Of a stretch of 64,000 bases of DNA, positions 8,085 to 17,906 are shown piece after piece (positions within the stretch are counted from its first letter, which is position 1; every line of letters starts with the position of its first letter). The notes beneath the pieces are model-generated. The model worked only from the letters and a program-made list of their open reading frames with translations, was not told where the DNA came from and did no database searches. Where the stretch lies: NCBI GenBank assembly GCA_963693105.1, contig OY843752.1, forward strand, positions 434,001 through 498,000, written 5' to 3'. The DNA is from Oxydemutator sp963693105 (GTDB lineage: Bacteria; Pseudomonadota; Gammaproteobacteria; Poriferisulfidales; Oxydemutatoraceae). A program made the position numbers and the translations under genes.

Positions 8085-8522
8085 TTAAATACCACCTTCT
8101 CTTGTATTACTAGCCTCAGCATCAGCAATAGTAGCAGCAGCAGCACCCTGTCCAAGGTCTATATTCATCGAATCCGCCACCCCAACCATAATCTGAGGGA
8201 TATGATCCGGGTTTGCCGAACCGGCGGTGCTGGCCGTGCCCAGAGTGGTGAGGAAAGACCCGGTGGTGCTGGCCGAGCCCAGAGTGGACCCGCCAGCCAA
8301 CTCCATCAAATCCTTGTCCCCCATGGCTCCGGGCGGTTTCGGAAATGTAATATACAGGGTTCGGGGTTCATTGAGCACCGCTTTGACCTCGATATCCTCA
8401 AAGGGCCATGCCTCCTTGGTGTGCTTCTCGTAAGCCTCTTTCGGATTCGCCACAAATTCCTTTCCGAACTGCGGGTTTGACTGGCAAAGCTTGCTTAATT
8501 CGACATACATGGGTGTTTTCAT
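8085..8522 (-). CDS. NHLP-leader RiPP precursor, Ser/Thr/Gly-rich core (class B1)
   Basis: A 145-residue precursor. The leader (residues 1-78) has the nitrile-hydratase-like pattern: FGKEFVANPKEAYEKHTKEA, a beta segment ending LYITFPKPPGAM, then DLMELAGG. The core begins STLGSASTTGSFLTTLGTA and contains repeated TAGSA/TLGSA units but no cysteine, so any azoline rings would come from Ser/Thr. An unusual extension follows the repeat region and is rich in Ala/Ile/Asp. It is second in a pair with 8566, with a 43-bp gap and a GAGAGG ribosome site, so probably co-transcribed from the element at 8994-9022. Confidence 0.78.
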   Translation of the reverse strand: MKTPMYVELSKLCQSNPQFGKEFVANPKEAYEKHTKEAWPFEDIEVKAVLNEPRTLYITFPKPPGAMGDKDLMELAGGSTLGSASTTGSFLTTLGTASTAGSANPDHIPQIMVGVADSMNIDLGQGAAAATIADAEASNTREGGI

Positions 8523-8565
8523 TTTATATACCTCTCGTTGTAAATAGGTGTTTTCAGTTATGGGT

Positions 8566-8931
8566 TTATGGGGTGGTTGAGTCTCCTTCCCAGGTTTCTT
8601 CTGCTGACGGGGCGTCGGGTTCCCAGCCTAATGAACTCGCAGTGCCTGCACAGGAGGGGAAGGTGCTGGTTGTGCCGAAAGAGCAGCCGTCAACCAGGCG
8701 ACCGCCAGACACGTCTGCCAGAGTCTTGTCATCCATAATTCCCGGCGGCGGCGGCATGACACAGTAGATAGTGTCAGACTTGGTGACGACCACCTTGACC
8801 TCGTCAATAGACCATGGTTTCCCGATGAACTTTTCATAGGCACTCTTCGAGTCTGCCTCGAACTCTTTCCCGCTTGCCGGGTTCGCCATGTAGAAATCGC
8901 GGATTTCTATGGCTACTTCATTCTTATCCAT
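8566..8931 (-). CDS. NHLP-leader RiPP precursor, Cys/Ser/Thr core (class B2)
   Basis: A 121-residue precursor starting at ATG 8931 after AGGAGA. The leader reads MDKNEVAIEIRDFYMANPAS, then GKEFEADSKSAYEKF, then a beta segment ending CVMPPPPGIMDD, and LADVSGG at residues 71-77. The core holds DGCSFGTTSTF, SCAGTASSLG and an acidic tail. The CAGTA motif recurs in the core of the precursor at 15846 beside the YcaO/radical SAM genes, which links this remote gene to that maturation locus. It is the first gene of the pair and carries the shared upstream element. Confidence 0.8.
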   Translation of the reverse strand: MDKNEVAIEIRDFYMANPASGKEFEADSKSAYEKFIGKPWSIDEVKVVVTKSDTIYCVMPPPPGIMDDKTLADVSGGRLVDGCSFGTTSTFPSCAGTASSLGWEPDAPSAEETWEGDSTTP

Positions 8932-8970
8932 TGCTCTTCTCCTGAACAAAAGTCTGTTGTTGTGTTTATC

Positions 8971-9022
8971 ACTATGGAACAGGCCAGGGAGACTGTCAAT
9001 ACTGACAAAGGTTTCTGAACGG
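8971..9022 (-). promoter_or_regulatory. Precursor-regulon element plus promoter (copy 3)
   Basis: On the minus strand: CCGTTCAGAAACCTTTGTCA (9022 down), TTGACA (8999-8994), 17 bp, CATAGT (8976-8971). It contains the same TGTCA-N4-TGACA inverted repeat as copy 1 and lies 91 bp before the start at 8931. Confidence 0.82.
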
Positions 9023-9078
9023 GCGACACTGCGAGGCCGCGCGCATCTGCTGATAACAGATTGTTCCGCCGCCGTATC

Positions 9079-11031
9079 TCAGCCGGTTCGCAGTTCCAGA
9101 TTGCCGCAGCCGTCCGGGCGCGCCGTCCAGTCCGGCGCCAGGTACACCGTCGCCGTGTCCTCGACGATGACGGCGGGGCCGCGCAGGGCCTCGCGCCGCG
9201 ACAGGGTGCGGCGCGCGACGACGGGCGCGTCGCCATCCACCGCGCCATTCGCGTCCGGCGGCGGCGCCGAATCCGCCGCCGCCGCCGCATCCATAGCGGC
9301 GTCGGCAAAAGCCCCCAATTTCAGCGCGGCCAACTCGACCGGCATGTTCAGGCGGTGGCCGTAGCGCGCCTCGTGGGCGTCGTGAAACGCCTCCTCCATG
9401 CACGCCGCGCCCGTGCGCGCGGTCTCGCGCCACGGCAGCGTCAGGCACGACAACTGTCCGCGGTAGCGCAGTTCGGCAAACAGGCGGATGTTGAAGTCCG
9501 CGATACCCTGGGCGCGCATCTCCGAGGCGGCGGCGTCTTCGAGTTTGCGCCGGATGGCGGCGGTGTCGGAGGCTTTCAGGTCGCGCAGCCCCCGGCACAC
9601 GGTCCGTATCTTCTCCAGCCCCGGCGGCGCCACCAGCATACCGAGCGCCGACAGCACGCCGGCGTGCGCCGGCGCCAGCGCGCGCTTCATGCCCATGCCG
9701 TCGGCCAGCGCGCAGACGTGCAAACCGCCGGCGGCGCCGAACCCGGCCAGCACGAACTCCGACGGGTCGTGCGTTTTCTCCGCCGACAGCGCCCGCAATG
9801 CCCGTATCATCTGCTCATTGACGGTGGCGATGACGCCGTGGGCGGCGGCCGTCTCGTCGCCGCCGAAGGCCGCGGCCAGCGGACGGAAAGCGCGCCGGGC
9901 GGCGTCGCGCTTCAGTTCAAGGCCGCGCAACGTGGCTGGCAGGCGCCCCAGCAGCAGGTTGGCGTCGGTGACCGTCGGGCACAGCCCGCCGAAGTCGTAG
10001 CAGGCCGGACCCGGCGAGGCGCCGGCCGATTCGGGCCCGACTTGCAGCAAACCGCCCTCGTCCACGCGGGCGATGGAGCCGCCGCCGGCGCCTATGGTGC
10101 GGACATCCACCATCGGCACGGCGACCGGGTAGCCGCCGATCCGGCCTTCGGTCGTCAGTTCGACGCCGCCGTCGAGCAGCGACACGTCGGTCGAGGTGCC
10201 GCCCATGTCGAAGCTCAGCACCCGGCGCTCGCCAATCCGCCGCGCCAGACTCTCCACCGCGATGACGCCGCCCGCCGGGCCGGACAGCAGCAGGTTGACC
10301 GAGGTGTCGGCGGCCCGCCCGACGGCGACCGTTTTGCCGTGGCTTTGCATCACGCGGATGGCCGCGTTGGGCAGGCCGCTTTGCAGTTTCTTCAGGTAGG
10401 CGCGCATCAGCGGCCCGATGGCCGCGTTCAGCCAGGTGGCGATGCCTCGTTCGTACTCGCCGGCCAGCGGACACACGCGCGATGACAGCGACACGAAATA
10501 GTCGCGCCCGAGCGCGCTTTCGAGCCGATCCTCGAAGCGCGCGTCCACGAATGAAAACAGCAGATTGACGGCCACCGCGTCGGGCGCCAGCGCCTGCAGG
10601 CGGCGCTTGAGGGCGGCGATGTCGGCGGCATCCAGACCCTCCAGGACGCCGCCGTCGGCGGCGATGCGTCCGCCGGTTTCAACACAGTACTGCGGCGGCA
10701 CCGGGTTCGGACGCGGCGGCGGTTTGAGGTTGTAGATTTCACTGCGCGTCTGGCGGCCAATGGCCAGGGTGTCGGCGAAGCCGCGGTTCGTGACATAGGC
10801 GGTCTTGACGCCTTTGCCTTCCAGCACCGCGTTCGTGCCGACGGTCGAACCCTGCGTCATCGCAAGCGCCTCGCCCGTCGGCGCGCCGATGGCGCGCATG
10901 CCAGCGACGATGGCGCGCTCGGGAGAAGCCGGCGTTGAAAGAATCTTGTGGGTGTGCAGGCGCTCGCCGTCGAACAGCACCAGATCGGTGAACGTGCCCC
11001 CCGTATCCACGCCGACAAGGATTTTCTTCAT
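9079..11031 (-). CDS. HyuA-family N-methylhydantoinase A / 5-oxoprolinase-type subunit
   Basis: A 650-residue ATP-dependent amidohydrolase subunit of the hydantoinase A family. The start at 11031 gives MKKILVGVDTGGTFTDLVLFD, the ASKHA-type phosphate-binding motif. Further family motifs are TQGSTVGTNAVLEGKG, the GPAGGVIAVE loop, FDMGGTSTDVSLLDGG and GAGGGSIARVDEGG. The C-terminal domain is present (about residues 520-650). HyuA normally pairs with a HyuB subunit; none lies next to it here, so it may act with a distant partner or alone. The substrate (hydantoin, 5-oxoproline or acetone-like) cannot be told from sequence. Confidence 0.88.
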   Translation of the reverse strand: MKKILVGVDTGGTFTDLVLFDGERLHTHKILSTPASPERAIVAGMRAIGAPTGEALAMTQGSTVGTNAVLEGKGVKTAYVTNRGFADTLAIGRQTRSEIYNLKPPPRPNPVPPQYCVETGGRIAADGGVLEGLDAADIAALKRRLQALAPDAVAVNLLFSFVDARFEDRLESALGRDYFVSLSSRVCPLAGEYERGIATWLNAAIGPLMRAYLKKLQSGLPNAAIRVMQSHGKTVAVGRAADTSVNLLLSGPAGGVIAVESLARRIGERRVLSFDMGGTSTDVSLLDGGVELTTEGRIGGYPVAVPMVDVRTIGAGGGSIARVDEGGLLQVGPESAGASPGPACYDFGGLCPTVTDANLLLGRLPATLRGLELKRDAARRAFRPLAAAFGGDETAAAHGVIATVNEQMIRALRALSAEKTHDPSEFVLAGFGAAGGLHVCALADGMGMKRALAPAHAGVLSALGMLVAPPGLEKIRTVCRGLRDLKASDTAAIRRKLEDAAASEMRAQGIADFNIRLFAELRYRGQLSCLTLPWRETARTGAACMEEAFHDAHEARYGHRLNMPVELAALKLGAFADAAMDAAAAADSAPPPDANGAVDGDAPVVARRTLSRREALRGPAVIVEDTATVYLAPDWTARPDGCGNLELRTG

Positions 11032-11111
11032 GCCACCGGGGCCGGATGGCGCTTCCACAGGCTTTCTACAGGATTTTTATCGCTTTTCCAGAGAGATAAC
11101 ACAGTGTAGCC

Positions 11112-11155
11112 ACAATATGTTGTATTGACCGGGGCGGCAGGATGGCATATCTTGT
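11112..11155 (+). promoter_or_regulatory. nrdA promoter with tandem NrdR-like boxes
   Basis: ACAATATGTTGT (11112-11123) is a near-palindrome close to the NrdR box. A weaker second copy, GGCATATCTTGT, lies 32 bp downstream (11144-11155), three helical turns away as in known nrd promoters. TTGACC (11125-11130), 17 bp and TATCTT (11148-11153) form a promoter overlapped by the boxes, implying repression by NrdR. Confidence 0.55.
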
Positions 11156-11208
11156 GCTCTGTGGGCTATAATCCCGCCATGCAAACGACAAAGGAGTCTC
11201 ATTTTCTC

Positions 11209-14064
<2,856 letters not shown>

Positions 14065-14083
14065 CTCAACCGGAGAGAAGACG

Positions 14084-15277
14084 ATGCAACATGCAACACG
14101 ACCCAACTGGGACGACCCGCTGGCCGAAGTGAGGCCGCCCGTGGACGTCCTCCCCGTCTCGAACGGCGCCGCCAACGGCGGCGTCCGGCCGTCCGCGGCG
14201 GCGTCCCGGACGCCGCCGCGCGGCGGCGCCACCGGCCTTGAAGCCATCAAGATGGGCGCTTCGCGCATCCAGGTGGACGACAAACAGATCATCAACTGCC
14301 GCGCCGACCTGAACCAACTGGTGCCGTTCAAGTACACGTGGGCGTGGGACAAGTATCTCGCCGCCTGCAACAACCACTGGATGCCGCAGGAGATCAACAT
14401 GACCGCCGACATCTCGCTGTGGAAGAGCGCCGACGGCCTGACCGCAGACGAGCGCATGGTGGTCGAGCGCAACCTCGGCTTCTTCTCGACCGCCGACTCG
14501 CTGGTTGCGAACAATCTGGTGCTCGCGTTGTACCGCCACATCACCAACCCGGAGTGCCGCCAGTACCTGCTGCGCCAGGCCTTCGAGGAGGCGCTGCACA
14601 CGCACGCCTACCAGTACTGCATCGAGTCTCTCGGCCTCGACGAGGGCGAGGTGTTCAACATGTACCGCGAACTGCCGTCGGTGGCGCGCAAGTCGGAATG
14701 GGCGTTGCCCTACACCCAAAGCCTCGGCGACCCCGATTTCCGCACCGGCACCCCCGAAAGCGACCAGCGCCTGTTGCGCGACCTGATCGCGTTCTATGTC
14801 GTGTTCGAGGGCATTTTCTTCTACGTCGGCTTCGCCCAGATTCTGTCCATGGGGCGCCGCAACAAGATGACCGGCGTCGCCGAGCAGTTTCAGTACATCC
14901 TGCGCGACGAGTCCATGCACATGAACTTCGGCATTGATGTCATCAACCAGATCAAGACGGAAAACCCCCATTTGTGGACCGCGGAATTCCAGCGCGAAAT
15001 CACCGAACTGATCATGGACGGCGTGCACTACGAGAAACTCTACGCCGAGGACACGATGCCGCGCGGCATGCTCGGCATGAACGCCAATCTGTTCAAGCAA
15101 TACGTGGACTTCATCGCCAACCGGCGGTTCTCGCAAATCGGCCTGCCGGAACAGTTTCCGGGGGCGGCCAATCCTTTCCCGTGGATGTCGGAAATCCTCG
15201 ACCTCAAGAAAGAGAAAAACTTCTTCGAAACCCGCGTTACCGAATACCAGACGGGAGGCGCCCTGAACTGGGACTGA
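14084..15277 (+). CDS. nrdB: Class Ia ribonucleoside-diphosphate reductase, beta subunit
   Basis: A 397-residue radical-generating R2 subunit, partner of nrdA. Di-iron ligand motifs are visible: an Asp/Glu helix around RMVVERNLGFFSTAD, EEALHTHAYQY, VFEGIFFYVGF and DESMHMNFG. The C-terminus GGALNWD ends in the short acidic-aromatic tail that docks on NrdA. The first 50 residues are a Pro/Ala/Gly-rich extension not needed for catalysis. A GGAGA site precedes the ATG at 14084. Confidence 0.96.
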   Translation: MQHATRPNWDDPLAEVRPPVDVLPVSNGAANGGVRPSAAASRTPPRGGATGLEAIKMGASRIQVDDKQIINCRADLNQLVPFKYTWAWDKYLAACNNHWMPQEINMTADISLWKSADGLTADERMVVERNLGFFSTADSLVANNLVLALYRHITNPECRQYLLRQAFEEALHTHAYQYCIESLGLDEGEVFNMYRELPSVARKSEWALPYTQSLGDPDFRTGTPESDQRLLRDLIAFYVVFEGIFFYVGFAQILSMGRRNKMTGVAEQFQYILRDESMHMNFGIDVINQIKTENPHLWTAEFQREITELIMDGVHYEKLYAEDTMPRGMLGMNANLFKQYVDFIANRRFSQIGLPEQFPGAANPFPWMSEILDLKKEKNFFETRVTEYQTGGALNWD

Positions 15278-15315
15278 CTTTCTCCTCCACTTTTTTGCTC
15301 TTCCTCTTTGAGCAA

Positions 15316-15347
15316 GGCGCCCCAATCCCCGGGGCGCCATCTTTTTT
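15316..15347 (+). terminator. nrdAB rho-independent terminator
   Basis: GGCGCCCC (15316-15323) pairs with GGGGCGCC (15331-15338), followed by ATCTTTTTT. Confidence 0.8.
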
Positions 15348-15379
15348 CCGGGAACCACCGACTCTTTTCGTCACTCCAT

Positions 15380-15410
15380 AAAAAAAGCCTGCGCCACAGG
15401 CGCAGGCTTT
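15380..15410 (-). terminator. Terminator of the YcaO-radical SAM-precursor operon
   Basis: AAAGCCTGCGCC and GGCGCAGGCTTT (15384-15395 and 15399-15410) form a 12-bp stem with a T7 tract on the minus strand, 25 bp past the stop of the precursor at 15435. Confidence 0.8.
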
Positions 15411-15434
15411 CGTCCGATGCCGTTGCGTCGTTAT

Positions 15435-15824
15435 CTATCCGCCATGGGAGCTGGCGCTACCGAGGGTGCCAAACGAGCTGAAAGTGCTGGGCATCGTGCT
15501 GGCGGTGGTGGTGGTGCCGATGGTGCTGGCGCAACCCGACCCTCCGGAAATCGCACTCAGATCGTCGGAATCCAGCCTCTTCATCTCCTCCGCCATCGCC
15601 GGGAGCACCACATGGATTGTCTTGTCGTCATTGAAGTGAACACGGAGGTCGCGCTTCTTCCCGATGACCTTCCGGGCAATCGCTTCCCCGTTGCCTTTCG
15701 ACAATTCACGCACCACGGCCCAACTGTCCTGGTCCGCCTCCTTCCGGAAAACCGGGTCGGTCCGGTATTTTCTGGCGATCTTGAGCACCTCGGCGTCCAT
15801 GTCCTTGTTCCATTGTAAATTCAT
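15435..15824 (-). CDS. NHLP-leader RiPP precursor, Ser/Thr-rich core (class B3)
   Basis: A 129-residue precursor, last gene of the maturation operon. It starts at 15824 after AAAGGAG. The leader runs to AISGG at residues 91-95 and carries a beta segment ending IHVVLPAMAEEM and the acidic SDDL preceding the cleavage site. The 34-residue core is almost wholly Ser, Thr, Gly and Ala, with one Cys (SGCASTIGTTTT, then FSSFGTLGSASSHGG). This composition suits cyclodehydration to azolines by the adjacent YcaO enzyme. FGTLGSAS resembles motifs in the remote precursor at 8085. Confidence 0.85.
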   Translation of the reverse strand: MNLQWNKDMDAEVLKIARKYRTDPVFRKEADQDSWAVVRELSKGNGEAIARKVIGKKRDLRVHFNDDKTIHVVLPAMAEEMKRLDSDDLSAISGGSGCASTIGTTTTASTMPSTFSSFGTLGSASSHGG

Positions 15825-15845
15825 GATTTCTTTCTCCTTTGATGG

Positions 15846-16304
15846 TTAATCGGGTAAGCCAACATTAGTGGCTCCGTTGGCAGGGGCTTCGTTGTTGTCT
15901 GTGCCTGAACTGGCGCTGCCGGCCGTGGACGCAGAACCCGCCGTACTCATACAGCTCGGCGCAGTTGAACAGCCGAAAGTTCCAAGCGAACCGGCGGTGG
16001 TGGCGGTGCCAGCACAATGACTGCCGCCGACAACCTGGCCCAGCGCCTCGGATGACATCTTCTCTCTCATACTCATCGGCGGCATCGCGAAGTACATCGT
16101 GTCCTCGGTGTCGGCAACAATCCTGACCTTCATATTGCCGTCAACCCGGGCCCCGAGAGTCTCGATGACATCCGATACATCACCGGCATCCGTCCGCGCC
16201 CTGAAAGACGCATCGTCCCTGTATTTTTTCGCGACCGCTTCAAACTTTTCCCAATTCGTCTTTTGCTCATTGGTTTGAGGCGCCGCATAACGATTTGTTG
16301 CCAT
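15846..16304 (-). CDS. NHLP-leader RiPP precursor, Cys/Ser/Thr core (class B4)
   Basis: A 152-residue precursor starting at 16304 after AAAGGAGGG, 21 bp upstream of the precursor at 15435. The leader shows DDASFRARTDAGDVSDVIE, a beta segment with DTEDTMYFAMPPMSM, then LGQVVGG at residues 88-94. The core has three Cys and many Ser/Thr: SHCAGTATTAGSLGTFGC, SCMSTAGSASTAGSASSG, then a hydrophilic tail rich in Asn/Ala. The CAGTA motif is shared with the remote precursor at 8566. It probably shares a transcript with the radical SAM gene 107 bp upstream, though a TTGACA at 16375-16380 (minus strand) may give a private promoter. Confidence 0.87.
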   Translation of the reverse strand: MATNRYAAPQTNEQKTNWEKFEAVAKKYRDDASFRARTDAGDVSDVIETLGARVDGNMKVRIVADTEDTMYFAMPPMSMREKMSSEALGQVVGGSHCAGTATTAGSLGTFGCSTAPSCMSTAGSASTAGSASSGTDNNEAPANGATNVGLPD

Positions 16305-16411
16305 GGTTCAGTCCCTCCTTTCCCGTATAGATTGGTTGGTTGTGCATGCAAAGCATGACATCGGCAGAAATAGTGTCAAGTTCAGCAACCTCTGGCACGA
16401 GTCGGGACGCC

Positions 16412-17902
16412 TTAGCGGGCGGCTTCCTGGCGCGCCCAGGCCGGCTCCACCAGCACGCCCGCGTTCCACAGTTCCTGCAGCGCCCGGCCGACGAGCGCCG
16501 GCTTGTAACCGCCGCCGGACGACAGGCGCTGGCGGATTTCGGCGACGTCGGCGACCGATTCGGGATTGCCGCCGACACTCAGCGCATCGCTGATTGCAGT
16601 GTACAAACCGGGTACGGGCGGCAAGCTGAACACCTTGCGGTAGCCGCGCTTCGACCGAAACAAACAACCGGCATCGGCGGCGCGGTACTCGATGGACGGG
16701 TGCAGCACCAGTTGGCCGTCATCGGGCAGTTCGGCCGTCATATAACGCCGCACCATGCGCTCGACGATTTCGCCGAATTGCGCCGCGTCCTCCCAGGTCG
16801 CCGACTCCAGTACATAGTAACCTTTCGGATACAGACGCGACGCCTTTACCGTGGTAATCAATTCCACCGACCGCTTCACCAGATTGACCAGAAAACCGGC
16901 GACACAGCAAATGGTCTCGTGCACGTATTCCTGCTGGCGCCCGGAGTCCCAGCCTCCGGCCTGAAGCTGGATGCGAATGTCCTCCAGTTTTTTCTTTTCG
17001 GCGGCGGCGCGCTGCGGCTGCTTTTCGGCCATTTCCAGCACGCCGCCGGCCTGCGCCAGGCCGAGGAAGGAGCCTTTGTTGACCGACACCATGTCAACGT
17101 CCCACAACTCTTCGGCGGTGAAATGCTCGTGTATCCTGTCCTGCAACCTGAGAGCGGTGATGGAAAAACGGCTCGACGGTGCTCCTTTTTCGCGGGCGCG
17201 CTCAATCAGGGCGCGGGTGCGTTCGAGGTTTTTCGCCGCAAGAGAAGTCGTAGTCACCGGCCAGCGGCCGAGTTCTTCGGCGAACACGTCAGCGAAAATC
17301 TCGTACTCCGGGTTGTCCAGCGGGTCGGTCGCCCAGTAAAGAAAACCGCGTTGGGCAAACTGCCCGAACAACGAATGCATTTTGCGCAGAATTTGCCGCC
17401 ACTCCTCAAGGTGCGGCGGCGTTGCCTCCCGGTGCCCCCGGAATTGGTCCGGTGACAAACCACAGAACCAGCAGCCGACCGAGCAGCCGTCGCTCAATTC
17501 CACCGCGAACGGCAGATACAACGCCATCAGGCCGAGGTGGCCGCGGGCGATGACGTTGCGCGCAACCTGCCGGTTGCGCCAGTGCAGATAGGCCGGCAGA
17601 CAACCCTCGTGGCGCCGCGCCTCGCGATAGACAAAATCCATATAGACCAATTCGCTCTTCAGGAAGCGGTGAATCAGCCGTTGCTGCGCCTCGTCGAGGG
17701 CGCGCGCCTCCTGATTCTCGACGTCATTGTCAAAACGGCCGACAACGGCGCGCACCAGTTGCTCCGGCGCCGACAGGTGATACTCCCTGAGCGCCGCCGG
17801 CCAGTCGCGGGCGGCCTTGTCGCGGAAAACCTCGTCGGCAAGCCATCTTTCCTTGGCCCGCTTGAGATGAGCGAACAGGCTCGCCGTGTCTGAACCGGAC
17901 AT
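16412..17902 (-). CDS. PoyD-family radical SAM peptide epimerase (RiPP maturase)
   Basis: A 496-residue radical SAM protein resembling the RiPP-maturation amino-acid epimerases typified by PoyD, which converts L- to D-residues in proteusin cores. The cluster-binding cysteines lie in CSVGCWFCG (C140, C144, C147; CxxxCxxC). The N-terminal 50 residues (FRDKAARDWPAALREYHL) resemble the nitrile-hydratase-like leader fold, a feature of this family. It begins 4 bp after the YcaO gene stop, so translation is coupled. Two precursors follow directly. Family assignment rests on recognised sequence; epimerase activity, rather than another radical SAM modification, is inferred. Confidence 0.82.
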   Translation of the reverse strand: MSGSDTASLFAHLKRAKERWLADEVFRDKAARDWPAALREYHLSAPEQLVRAVVGRFDNDVENQEARALDEAQQRLIHRFLKSELVYMDFVYREARRHEGCLPAYLHWRNRQVARNVIARGHLGLMALYLPFAVELSDGCSVGCWFCGLSPDQFRGHREATPPHLEEWRQILRKMHSLFGQFAQRGFLYWATDPLDNPEYEIFADVFAEELGRWPVTTTSLAAKNLERTRALIERAREKGAPSSRFSITALRLQDRIHEHFTAEELWDVDMVSVNKGSFLGLAQAGGVLEMAEKQPQRAAAEKKKLEDIRIQLQAGGWDSGRQQEYVHETICCVAGFLVNLVKRSVELITTVKASRLYPKGYYVLESATWEDAAQFGEIVERMVRRYMTAELPDDGQLVLHPSIEYRAADAGCLFRSKRGYRKVFSLPPVPGLYTAISDALSVGGNPESVADVAEIRQRLSSGGGYKPALVGRALQELWNAGVLVEPAWARQEAAR

Positions 17903-17906
17903 GATC

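Noticed and set aside
16305..16411. Regulon element upstream of the precursor at 15846
   Set aside because: GTTGCTGAAC is present near 16380 but in the wrong orientation and without the TTGTCA half; probably chance.
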